Origin: Siderastrea radians
Taxonomy: Eukaryota; Cnidaria; Anthozoa; Scleractinia; Rhizangiidae
Direction: 5' to 3'
DNA: 64,000 nt
Assembly: GCA_964017195.1 (NCBI GenBank)
Contig: OZ024890.1
Coordinates: 47,221,093-47,285,092 of the forward strand
Shown: positions 23,414 to 32,839 of the stretch, piece after piece
How positions within the stretch are numbered: the first letter of the stretch is position 1
How the letters are laid out: every line of letters begins with the position of its first letter
Program-made: the position numbers and the translations under genes
Notes under the pieces: model-generated
Seen by the model: only the letters and a program-made list of their open reading frames with translations
What the model was told of the DNA's origin: nothing
The model's database searches: none

Positions 23414-24743
23414 CTGTTTAAAAGCTAAACATCGCATCTTTGCTGAGAAGAAGCGTCTGAAACAAATTGACACGAAAATGATTAATCAGGAAACGATGCA
23501 ATTCGATAACCATTTGCCAGTTCCCCCTATGTAGGACGCCTGCAGGGAATCATGGGAGTTTTTTTCGACGTGAGAAGTCCAAGATGAGTTTAGACGCGTG
23601 CATCATAATTAAAGGTCATTTTACCGATCAAATAGTTTGATTTTCTACGACTTCTCACCTGAAATACTTCATTCATTTGAAGAACAGAAAATGGCCTGAT
23701 ACATGTCATTTCGCAGACAACTCCCAAGATTTCAGATGTGTCACATACAGGGAACTGGGCATTACAATCGGGAGACAACATTTCTGTATTACACAAAATA
23801 GATGGCGCAGGTAAAACACACGCTTGCAATGTCTCATGGGTAGGACTGGCCGAAAACCACAACACAAGCATTTTTTTCACGTCTAAAAACCAATAAGAAC
23901 AGGTTGACAAAAGAACATACAAAACAATTTTGGGTGTATTTCACGGATACTTTTATGAAAACTTTATTTTGTCAGGGCGTCCAACTCAACTACCTGACTG
24001 TGCCCATAATCTGGAGACTTCAACCGTCCTATATTCATGTCATGGCGTTACACAGACCAATTAATTTTTAGATCCCATTTTTTACTGGAAATTAGATTCT
24101 CGGGAGCCTTGCTTGCACAATCGACTATCAGCCTTTCTTTATGCCTGACATTACGAATAGGGCATTGGTGGGATGCGGACTCATGCAGACGAAACTTGCA
24201 CTTTTCGCGAGAAATTGTAATCAAAAACCTTCCTAAAAATAAATTTGTCCGCTAAACCGCCTTGACAAAGCCTTACTAATGGAGTTACCCGCTCCGGGTT
24301 ATGGGCTCTTATATCCACCTGGGAAGGGGAAGTGAGGTGACCCCAAATCAAAACAACGAGGATGCTCGTCGTGCCTTTAAGAAGTTAATCATGATTTTAG
24401 GGTAAAGATTTGTACTCCTTAGGGTGGTAAAATATAAAACTATTACGTGGCATCTTGAAGGGTAGAAGCTAAAAATAGTTCGATAAAAGATAGCGAGGGC
24501 AAAAATGTATTTTACCAACACCGCGGCAAAATGCACTGCGCACGCGCTGTATTTTTACTTCCTGTCAATGCTCCCCTGGTCCTCCCCCAACAAACTCGGT
24601 TTCCGGTCGCGAATTTTGAAAAACTTAAGCTCCAGACATCAAACTTAAGGTTAAAAAATCCAGAGCAACTTCAATATGGTTTTATCTGTTTCTACACCTT
24701 TGCACCTCGTAGTTTCGGGCTTGCACCCACAGCGAAAAACATC

Positions 24744-24923
24744 ATGAAAGTCGATAGTTTACGTTCGCATGTCGCCATTGTAGTGACATTGCTACTCAGC
24801 GCGAGCTGTTTTGTAAAAACAGCGAACGAAAAGCACGTGTATGAAGAGTGGAAAAACAAGGAATGGCAAAAAATGCGTAGGGAAACTCTATTCCCTTACA
24901 AAAGCCCTTGGAAGAAGCGCTGA
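24744..24923 (+). CDS. Candidate small secreted peptide (59 aa)
   Basis: A short ORF with a credible signal peptide: MKVDSLRSH, then a hydrophobic core AIVVTLLLSASCF, then a probable cleavage region around VKTANE. The remaining part is small, strongly charged and aromatic, with EEWKNKEWQKMR in the middle and ending in Lys-Arg just before TGA. The frame is open further upstream, but this ATG places the hydrophobic core at the N-terminus. It lies opposite to the ABCC pseudogene, inside its first intron region. I do not recognise a family. A chance ORF remains possible because it is short and single-exon. Confidence 0.35.
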   Translation: MKVDSLRSHVAIVVTLLLSASCFVKTANEKHVYEEWKNKEWQKMRRETLFPYKSPWKKR

Positions 24924-25129
24924 ATTGCCGGTAAACATGTCAGGTTTGCCGGCTCCACTGCGACGAAATACGACGTCAAAACAACCGATGCTCTTGCTCC
25001 ATACAAATAATCTTCGAACGCGTTATCAACGAAAGCACACCGAATTAAAATGAACAACATAAACAACATAAGCTAGAAACCGGAAATGGCCGAAGTGAGC
25101 GCATGCGCAGACGTTTTGCCGCGGTGTTT

Positions 25130-25641
25130 ATGAGAGCACTACTAAATCTGATGACCAACAGCTCACTTTGGTAGTCAAGGTGATGCATGCTGAGGCACAT
25201 CACCAAAGTATTTATTCCCCTAGTCAACGCACAACCATAAAGAACATAGTTTTTCTGTGGTTCAGATGACATCAATGACGTCACTAGGTACCCGAGAAGC
25301 AATGGCTGAAGAGTGCGAGAAAGCGAATACAAACCACTGGTTGAAATTAGAAGAATGATATTCTCAATAAAAAGCATCTTCAGTACGCTTTTCCACAGTC
25401 TTGGCCTTTTTTCATTCTCATTGCACTATGTTTTTTCTTTTTCCCATTTTTTCTCAAGCTGGTTGATTACAAAGCGAGACGTGTTTTCTTCAGAGATGGG
25501 TAAAAAATCACTTTCCTCGAGAGGTCGTTGACTGCCTGTCTTGAAGACTTTGTTCATCCATTGAAAGAAAAGAAGAGAAAAGTAGCTGATTTTCTCTGTA
25601 TCACCATCGTTGGAGATCTTCTTATAACCACTTTTTGCCAT
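25130..25641 (-). pseudogene. ABCC pseudogene first exon(s): N-terminus and start of TMD1
   Basis: ATG at 25641. MAKSGYKKISND, then YFSLLFFQWMNKVFKTGSQR and PLEESDFLPISEENTS match the conserved ABCC start (FFxWLNPLFKxGYKRPLEExDL). EKEK is followed by an in-frame TAG at 25426-25428. The frame then continues with RPRLWKSVLKMLF and SLSRTLQPLLLGYLV and hydrophobic helices to about VIRFSSALIN. The end of the exon is unclear. Confidence 0.88.
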
Positions 25642-25799
25642 TTCTTTACATCGGTAAACTGGAGAAAAAAAGAGAAAGAAAGTGTGCTCAAAGTGCAATC
25701 TTTCTAGTACTTGTTTCACGTTGACATTTCTGCCAAAATTTGGCACCCTTTCACTGATGTAATTCGTTTTAGCCTCCATCTCTCCCACTTTGTGGCCGG

Positions 25800-26075
25800 G
25801 GCTTGGTGGTGTAGTGGTTAGCTCGTTGAACTTCAGATCTGAAGGTCGGTGGTTCGAAGCCCAGTCCCTGCCATCGTGTTGTTTCCTTAGACATGAAACT
25901 TTACCCCGGCACATTGCCTCTCTCTACCCAGGTGTATAAAATGGGTACCAGCGACATACTGCAGGGTGTAACCCTGGGGGAAGTAACATTACTCTCAGTT
26001 GCTTTATGCTACAGAAACCGGGATAAGCCTCCTTGGCTCGTGTGCGGCTTTACCTTTACCTCTTCCACTTTCCAG
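25800..26075 (+). mobile_element. tRNA-derived SINE
   Basis: The head resembles a tRNA promoter: GGTGTAGTGGTTAGCTCGTT (A box) and GGTTCGAAGCCC (B box). It is followed by a body with CCCAGGTGTATAAAATGGGT and TACCAGCGACATACTGCAGG, a SINE body type seen in several invertebrates. The end of the element, near ...GGCTTTACCTTTACC, is approximate. Confidence 0.8.
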
Positions 26076-26079
26076 CCGA

Positions 26080-26596
26080 TTTTGTAACCCTTTCAAGTAC
26101 TAAGATGACAATTTCCCCCACTCTGTAGTATAATGCATGCTTAAAAAGGTTACCCTCTCAGGCGGAGCCTCCCCGTATAGCCCACCATAGGGAATACCCC
26201 AGGGGTCTATTTATTTTGTAAACTCTTGTTAGTATAGAATGTTGGTCAGATAAATTTATGTTTAAAAAGGAGATCCTTGGTCTGTTGCATTTCCAGGCAA
26301 GTAAAAAGTTTTCGACGCACATAAAATAAAATTGCTCAATCTTCTACACGCGAACACCGCTTGAAACTTTAGGTCACGTAGCTCAACACGCACTCACACG
26401 TGTAGTGTCCAAACCTCGGCTTCATTTTTTGTTTTGAAGGACGATGTGTGCAGAAAGACCCGTAAATTGTCAACAAACTTTTATATGCAAATTCACGTTG
26501 GTTGAAGTATACTATAAAACACCTGCCACTTCGTTCTTACAGTTTCGCTATGGTTTGAAGTGCCGGGTTGTGCCGTCGCCAACCGCCTATGCACTG
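26080..26596. other. No gene seen
   Basis: AT-rich sequence with one repeat-like patch (GGCGGAGCCTCCCCG near 26163, also at about 17623). Confidence 0.5.
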
Positions 26597-26609
26597 CCGG
26601 TGTCACAGC

Positions 26610-26641
<32 letters not shown>

Positions 26642-27850
26642 GGTCCAAATCCGCTAGCGGATATGGACCCCCTCTCGCGGATTTGGACCCCTCTGAAAAC
26701 AAGCGTTCTATTGAGTAAAATTGGTAAAATTGTTTTTTGGAGCTGTTAAAGAGGCAAAATAAAAATATTGAAGCAGTTTTTCTTTTCAAATAATCTCTAA
26801 TACTTAGGGTAAAAGAGAACCTACAACGCTAGTTTGTATCGATAAATTTTAAAAACTAAACTTTCTTGAAGATATCTTACAATATTTTCTACCATAACTG
26901 ACTTAAAGCGAATTTATAAAGCCGCGCTAAGAAAAACAATAGTATTTGACATCAGCTTGTCGCGGTAATTTGGGGGACGGAGTAGCAAGCGTACTTTAAA
27001 ATTAGCTTTTCTTCTCACCTTTTTCTCACCTCAAATTAATTTTTTTGAGAAATTAACTGATCTAATTTTTTCTTCAAAGACGCACTGTTGAAATTAGCTT
27101 TTTATTTAGAGGCCTTTTGTAACATCGATGACATAGTTAACATGCGATAACTGAATTTTGAATTTTTGAATTTTGTTGCAGCAAAGTCTTGATGTTTTTC
27201 TTGGTGTCCTCATGACTTATACAAATTCAAAACATCATGATTGGAAAAGGTTCTGAAAAAAAGCATCCTGTGAAGTTATGTAATCAAGCAAACTTTTTTT
27301 GCAGGGCGCACAATGCGATTCTCAACCAAGAGGTGTTACTTTAAAACCTCTTTTGTTAAACCGCCCGTTCAAACTAGAGGTGTTACTTTAAAACCTCCTT
27401 CGTTAAACCGCCCATTCAAACTATGTTAAATTCAGTATCCTGGAAAACTAATAACAACGCGTATGAAAGAAAACAAGATTTTAAAATCGTATCTTCTGTA
27501 AGAAATACCGCAGTGCGTGCTTTAACTGCAACGTTTAGAGGTCTGGCTATGTGCCTAAAACGAACGGTCAATTTACTTGATCTAAAGTCTGACTCTACCT
27601 CTATTATGAATAGGTTTGCAGTATTTTGAAACCCAAACGAAACGTTTCTTCGCCAAGATTGAAAAGTGAAATTATTTCGGTACTTTATATGCGAATAACA
27701 GCGTGGGTTTTTACAATTACATAGGGGGTCCAAATCCGCGAAGGGGGTCCAAATCCGCTAGCGGATTGGGTCCCCCGGGGGTCAATATTCGCTAGCGGAT
27801 TTGGAACGGGGGGTCCAAATTTGGGCGGTCCAAATCTGCTAGGACACCGG
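26597..27850. mobile_element. TIR element with CCGGTGTC ends and GCGGATTTGGACCCC repeats
   Basis: The left end CCGGTGTCACAGCGGATTTG and the right end (reverse complement CCGGTGTCCTAGCAGATTTG) are inverted. Both termini then carry several direct and inverted copies of GCGGATTTGGACCCC. The middle of about 1 kb is AT-rich and has no long ORF. No target-site duplication was obvious. Confidence 0.72.
27331..27424 (+). repeat. 47-bp tandem duplication
   Basis: AGGTGTTACTTTAAAACCTC...AAACCGCCC(G/A)TTCAAACT occurs twice head-to-tail with about three differences, inside the CCGGTGTC element. Confidence 0.9.
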
Positions 27851-29480
27851 ACGATACGTAAGTAAATCAAAGGGGGAAAGATGTTTTCTTGACCGCGTAT
27901 CTACGTTATCAATACCAGTTTAAAATACACTAAAATAGATCAAAGGAAAATCCTTTATTAATTTGCCTCGTTCAGTAAACAAGCAACACTGGCCAGGATA
28001 AATAGCTTTTAGACTCTTTTCGCGAACGCGTAAATGACAACGCATCTACGTATCCAGCCCCTTCAGGGGTATAACTTCAAGGTGGAAGTCGGCAATTTTG
28101 CAGCTATACTCCTACCATTAACTTCTGTCAGTTTTTGACACATATGCTGGCTGAGCGCGTACACCCTAATTTATATTTTGTTTGTGAGCATTGAACCATA
28201 AGTCTGGATAATTTATGCAGGAATAATTTCCAGCGTAAAAAGCCTTTTTTGGCCGCTTACGACATAGAGCATTATTACCATGGCAAAATAAGCAGTTTTT
28301 AGGTCGAGTTTGAGCATAGCAAAGGAAAACAAGTGATATTTAAAAAATAGCACTATTTAACGCCAAAAATGTTGATAACAAACTAAAATTATTAAAACAA
28401 TAATAATGATAATAATTATAATTACGAGCATAATTAATGCGAGCCCAATTGTTTGTAAGGAATGAGCCATGGATCCGTGACTTATGAGCGCTTCACAAGT
28501 GGCAAAGCAATTCAACGAAAATTGAGAAAAACATCTTCGTTACGATAGAATAAAAAGATTAAAAGGAAGAAAAACACAATAAATCATGGCGATTAGCTTC
28601 ATAAACAACCTAACTGTATTCAAAAAGAGTCTGTGGATTAATGATCAATGACATCCGATGTACCGTGCACTTAAAAGCTTTCTACTCCTGCGCGAGCTTC
28701 ATATCCTTTTCCTTAGATTTTCGATTTTTGTACGGTCAGTTACCAGGTCAATTTAACTGCGAACGTTGAGCTGTTCAAGTTTACTCTTTGATTATTGCTC
28801 AGTTTTTTCTATACCAGTGTACTACTGTGGAGGTAACGTGTCCACGTAGGCTTCTTTCTGTTCCTTCCTTACTTCCTTCTTCAGTTATCCTTACTAGCCC
28901 GGGTTACTCGCTAGTACCCGTGAACAATTCACTACTCAAGACACAAGGCAAATTAATATCAATCGAAGAGGTCGACTTGGATTTGCATAACGGTTGAAAT
29001 TTATGGTCACCCATGAATATCTAACCTCAGAAAACAGCCGACGTTTCACGAGGACGCCACTTGAGCCCTCGCTCAGGCTAATGAATATCGACAACAATTT
29101 GCATAAGCGGTTGAAATTATTCACACATTAACAGACATAGCGCGATGTTCATTTGCTGAGAGAAATTGCGACTTTTTTGCAAATTCTCCAAAGTGGATTC
29201 TTTCGTTTTAAAAACCAAATTGCGCACAACCTTGTCGGGAAAGTACAGAAATGGTGTGGAGTTTGGCTTTTTGTAACTTAGCAGTTTTTCTGTGATGGGT
29301 GGAAAACAGTTTTAAAATTCATTGCGTATTTTATATACATGATTGATTCCAACTCTCCTCGACGGTCATATGACAGCTCTGAAACAGCCAAAAACTTGTT
29401 TAGAGGATGGTTGTAAGGTCGTAAGGCACCCAGTGGGCTATGTGCATAGCTGACATTTCCTGAAACATATCATACATTCC
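27851..29480. other. No gene seen
   Basis: AT-rich sequence. A roughly 20-bp motif, ATTTGCATAA(G)CGGTTGAAATT, recurs at about 28980 and 29096. No supported coding exon. Confidence 0.5.
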
Positions 29481-29481
29481 C

Positions 29482-30226
29482 CGTGAAAAATTGCATTCAG
29501 AGACAACTGGGTGACCTATATATGACGCTTGACATCAAAAATTGTAATTTCATTCTTTTTACGCTCCACCTGCCCAGGCTAACTTTAACTGAGTCGTGTG
29601 ACCTTTGATTCTGTGAAACGAATAGTACCGCATGACCATGCAAGTTAAAGCTGGTACTAAGTTTCCTACACTGCTGAATTGTATTTTAGTATTTTACAAA
29701 ATGAAATGTGAGAATTTTAGCATTTGGGCGTTCGTTGGTCAATTAGCCAGGTAAGGGGGTGAGGACTTCGTGAAGCATTCCACTGCCTTTCGACGGTGAA
29801 AAATTGCATCAAAAGACAGCTGGGTGACCTGTGTAGGACTCTTGACAAAAATCAAGGCACACTCTTCTTTTATAAGAACCATTTTTATAAGAACGTTGAG
29901 GCTGAGATTTGCCCCAAAATATAAGAAGATGTATGGGCTAAAACAAGAACATCCTCAGGCTCTGCCAAATTATACGCTTTCCTATAAGTAAAAAAAAAAA
30001 GTGTAATTGTAATTATCTTCACCATCCACGCCAGGGCTAACTTTAATTATGTCGTGTAACCTTTGATTCTGTGAAAGAAAAGGGTGAGTACAGTATAGCG
30101 GTGCGAGTAAAACCTACTACTGAGACTCCTACGCTGCTGTTTGTATTTCAGTATTTTACAAAATGAAATTTGGGAAGTTTAGCTTTTGGGCGCTCCTTGG
30201 TCTATTAGCCAGGGAAGGGGGCGAGG
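29482..30226 (+). repeat. Tandem segmental duplication (copies 29482-29763 and 29795-30226)
   Basis: GTGAAAAATTGCATTCAGAG, CTGGGTGACCT, GTGACCTTTGATTCTGTGAAA, TATTTTACAAAATGAAAT and TTAGCCAGG occur in the same order in both copies. The second copy is longer by about 150 bp in its middle, with TATAAGAAC repeats. Divergence is moderate, so the duplication is not recent. Confidence 0.82.
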
Positions 30227-30520
30227 GAAATTATGCGAGGAGAGGGGATTAAGAGCTTTCTCAGCTATGTTTATCAGTGGTAACAATGCAAATTGCATTG
30301 TGCAGTAAGCAAAGTGAAAGTTAGTAATCTGAGTCAATTTTCGATCTCGCCTTGCTAAAACCATCGTGAATATACGGTCTCTACAAAAATGTTACGAAGT
30401 GTAACTTAACATTTTGCGTGTAATGGGCTACCACCATAAAGCAGTTGTGCGCAACTCAAGAGTCAGAATTAAAAAGTCAAGGCCACATTAATTAAGACTA
30501 TATTAAAACTAAAACCCGGT

Positions 30521-31255
30521 TAGGGTTGTCCACATTATGCTCAATGTCTCACACTGTTATGCTAATTCTTTATGCTCAACAAATGTCACTATTATGCTCA
30601 AATCAGGGTCGTAACGAGGTATGTGGGATCAGGGATCAAATGGGTGAGATCAGGGATCAGAAGGGTGAGATCAGGGATCAGAAGGGTTGGATCTGGGATC
30701 ACGGCCCCGGGATCAGGGATCAGAGACCATGGGATCGGGATCAGCAGTTTTTTAGGCATCAGGGATCAGGCTGCACCATATTTGTGGGATCAGGGACGAA
30801 AATTGGTCACGCTTTTGGAATCAAGGATCAGAAATTTGCTTGCAAAAATAGGATCAGCGATGAAAAAAACATACCTCGTTACCACCCTGTCAAATAGCAT
30901 CACCAATATGCTCTACTATAATTAACATAAAAATAAACAAAAGACTACAGAAGACAGGTTTATGTTGATTACAAGACTTGTAAGAAGTGTAAATGGAAAC
31001 AGTTCGAGGAGGCAGTTGACAATGTTGCAGAAATCGAACTGCTGGAAGCGATGTCTTTGCTAATTTGTAACCAGACCTCATCTTAAAGTATGGTACCTGG
31101 GCCGGTGTCTTGTGTGGGAATCCCATGGTTTTGGCAAAGTTTTTTAAAAGCATCAAGAGTCGAAGAAACTTTGCACTATTATTCCAGCATAATGCTTGAT
31201 TCTTTTGCCTCACTATTATGCTCATAATTATACTGGCATAATGTGGACAACCCTA
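30521..31255. mobile_element. hAT-type MITE, host of a nested insertion
   Basis: The left end TAGGGTTGTCCACATTATGC and right end (reverse complement identical over the same 20 bp) are inverted repeats. AACCCGGT flanks both ends (30513-30520 and 31256-31263), an 8-bp duplication as expected for hAT. ATTATGCTCA words recur near both ends. The interior is interrupted by the CAGGGTCG element at 30604-30889. Confidence 0.9.
30604..30889. mobile_element. TIR element with CAGGGTCGTAACGAGGTAT ends, copy 2 (nested)
   Basis: Same termini as the element at 15884-16429 (one substitution at the right end). It is flanked by the 6-bp duplication TCAAAT (30598-30603 and 30890-30895). The interior is mainly GGGATCAGGGATCAGAAGG-like tandem words, which give the Gly/Ile/Arg-rich open frames. 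It sits inside the hAT-type element and so is younger. Confidence 0.88.
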
Positions 31256-31339
31256 AACCCGGTCCTCTGGTCGCTTACGACTGAAATTCAGAGCAGCTCA
31301 AAGTACAATCAATTAATTTTTTAGCTCTGCGTAGTTCCG

Positions 31340-31481
31340 GCTTTACCTCGGTGTAAGAACCTGTGAAACTCACGGATGACGTAAAACAAAGGAAACAAAA
31401 ACATTTTAAACAATACCGTACAGCAAAACAAAAGCTAACAAACAAAGAAAATCTTGTCAGGTTCTTACACCGAGGTAAACC
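31340..31481. mobile_element. MULE-like MITE inserted in the P5CR 3' coding end
   Basis: The 142-bp element has inverted ends G(C/G)TTTACCTCGGTGTAAG continuing to AACCTG. CGTAGTTCCG is duplicated on both sides (31330-31339 and 31482-31491), a 10-bp duplication typical of Mutator-like elements. On the P5CR strand the duplicated bases read CGGAACTACG, so the insertion split the last coding part after ...ELQTEL. Confidence 0.9.
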
Positions 31482-32233
31482 CGTAGTTCCGTTTGAAGTT
31501 CTCTTGCTCGTTCAGTGACGGCGTGAACAGCCTTCATTAACGCTCCTCTAACACCGCACTCTTCAAGAGCGTTTATGCTGGCAATGGTCGAGCCACCGGC
31601 AGTACAGACACCATCTTTAAGTTCTCCGAGATGTTTTTCACTTTTCAAAACCATTTTAGCGGCTCCAGTGGCTGTGTGCACTACCAATTTCACTGCTTCT
31701 GTGCGTGTCAGTCCGCCACGAACCGCTCCGTCTGCGAGGGCGTTAAGTGCGAGGTACACATAAGCGGGTCCGTCGCCGGTTAAAGTTGTTATCAGATCCA
31801 TTAGACGTTCCTCCACTTCATTGCAGTACCCGACTGAAGACATCAACTGATGCACCAAGGTGTGGTCCTCATCGCGAGCAAATTTTCCAAACGACACAGT
31901 GGTAACTCCCTCGCCAATCTGAACCGCTGAATTTAACATCATTCGAACAACTCGAGTTTGATCGGGTAACGAAGTAAGCAGATAATCCAGTGTGACTCCA
32001 GCAGCTATGGATGCCAACAGATGATTCTTCGTCACTGCAGGAGAAATGTCCTTGAAAACGTTAGGGAGGACACTAGCTTGTGTAGCGGGGAAAACAAATT
32101 TGCATTTTTCCAAAACTAACGTTACGGCAACAATCGCATTTGCTTTGATTATTCCAGCGGACAAAAATGATTTAACAATATGTTTGGTTACTTTTCCACA
32201 GCCAATAAAACCTAAGGATGAAATCAAATTCAT
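31457..32233 (-). CDS. Pyrroline-5-carboxylate reductase-like copy (damaged)
   Basis: A single uninterrupted frame of 258 codons. P5CR makes proline from pyrroline-5-carboxylate with NAD(P)H. Visible: N-terminal dinucleotide loop LGFIGCGKV (residues 7-15), SIAAGVTLDYL, RMMLNSAVQIGEGV, SSVGYCNEVEE, LTGDGPAYVYLALNALADGA and LKDGVCTAGGST, the family's C-terminal signature region. Two defects: about 25 residues are missing after KANAIVA (the truncated copy at 12.5 kb keeps them), removing part of the Rossmann fold, and the true C-terminus is cut by the MITE at 31340-31481, which supplies the last few residues. The lack of introns suggests an old retrocopy or an intronless gene. It is probably a pseudogene despite the open frame. 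Confidence 0.85.
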   Translation of the reverse strand: MNLISSLGFIGCGKVTKHIVKSFLSAGIIKANAIVAVTLVLEKCKFVFPATQASVLPNVFKDISPAVTKNHLLASIAAGVTLDYLLTSLPDQTRVVRMMLNSAVQIGEGVTTVSFGKFARDEDHTLVHQLMSSVGYCNEVEERLMDLITTLTGDGPAYVYLALNALADGAVRGGLTRTEAVKLVVHTATGAAKMVLKSEKHLGELKDGVCTAGGSTIASINALEECGVRGALMKAVHAVTERARELQTELRVYLGVRT

Positions 32234-32509
32234 GATTCACCGTTATACCAAACGAAACGAGTACTTGATCAATCACATACAAGCAATGCAATGCTAAAGG
32301 CCGGAGCTGGGACAGAATGGCGGATCTAATCCGCCTTCTGCTCCACATATTTAACAATAAAAATTGCAATTACACCTTTCAAACTCAAAAACAAAGCGCA
32401 AACCGGTCTCTGTATAAATTACAGTGAAATATAGCTTCTGGACTGGTCATTCTTTTAAGAATGACGATTCCTTAAAGGGACTAGTCATTAAATACAGTAG
32501 TGGGGGGGG

Positions 32510-32830
32510 GGGGGCATCTTTTCTCGCAATAATTTCACACACAACCTTTAACGGAAATTAATTTCAAACAACCCCTTCTTTCGAAACTTTAAAAATCTCC
32601 TCCCCTAACCCACATATTTTAAGCAAACCCAGCGTCCCCTTGTTTTGAGGACATGGCGTGAAAGACCTTACCCTACCATAAAATAGGAATTAAGCCATCC
32701 AAAAAGCAATTTTTAGTCCAGAGAAAAAAATCAATGAGTGAATTCTCCATTAATGCAGCAACTCTCCCAATCCTTGAAACTGTCAATCGCTGAAAATCGT
32801 CATCTGAACTTCCTTCAGATCTACTGTCTG
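32510..32830. repeat. Duplicated segment, related to 12946-13270
   Basis: Non-coding counterpart of the segment beside the truncated P5CR copy, with GGCGTGAAAGACCTTACCCT and CTGTCAATCGCTGAAAATCG as landmarks. A 13-base G run precedes it at about 32502. Confidence 0.72.
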
Positions 32831-32839
32831 AGAGCAATG

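Larger units (their letters stand above)
14418..25641 (-). pseudogene. ABCC4: ABCC4/MRP4-like ABC transporter pseudogene (intron-containing)
   Basis: Exons in correct order on the minus strand give the ABCC architecture: N-terminus and first transmembrane domain (25641 to about 25130; 23413-23081; 20441-20313), linker and Walker A of the first nucleotide-binding domain (NBD1; about 20270-19826), second transmembrane domain (18681-18424, 18261-17949, 17135-17015) and NBD2 (about 15297-14418). ABCC4-type proteins export organic anions, drugs and cyclic nucleotides across the plasma membrane. This copy is broken: in-frame TAG in the first exon, frameshifts in the 23-kb exon, in NBD1 and twice in NBD2, two stops in NBD2, a GT-to-AT donor at 18422-18423, and no signature or Walker B of NBD1. 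Retained introns mean it is a decayed gene or DNA-level duplicate, not a retrocopy. Confidence 0.9.

Noticed and set aside
23590..23922. 110-codon minus-strand frame between ABCC exons
   Set aside because: It does not match the missing part of the ABCC transmembrane domain and has no clear splice sites.
25807..25880. tRNA gene on the plus strand
   Set aside because: It is the head of a SINE with a conserved body; the acceptor stem is not closed.
30526..30925. Gly/Ile/Arg-rich repetitive ORFs
   Set aside because: Translation of GGGATCA tandem words inside a TIR element.
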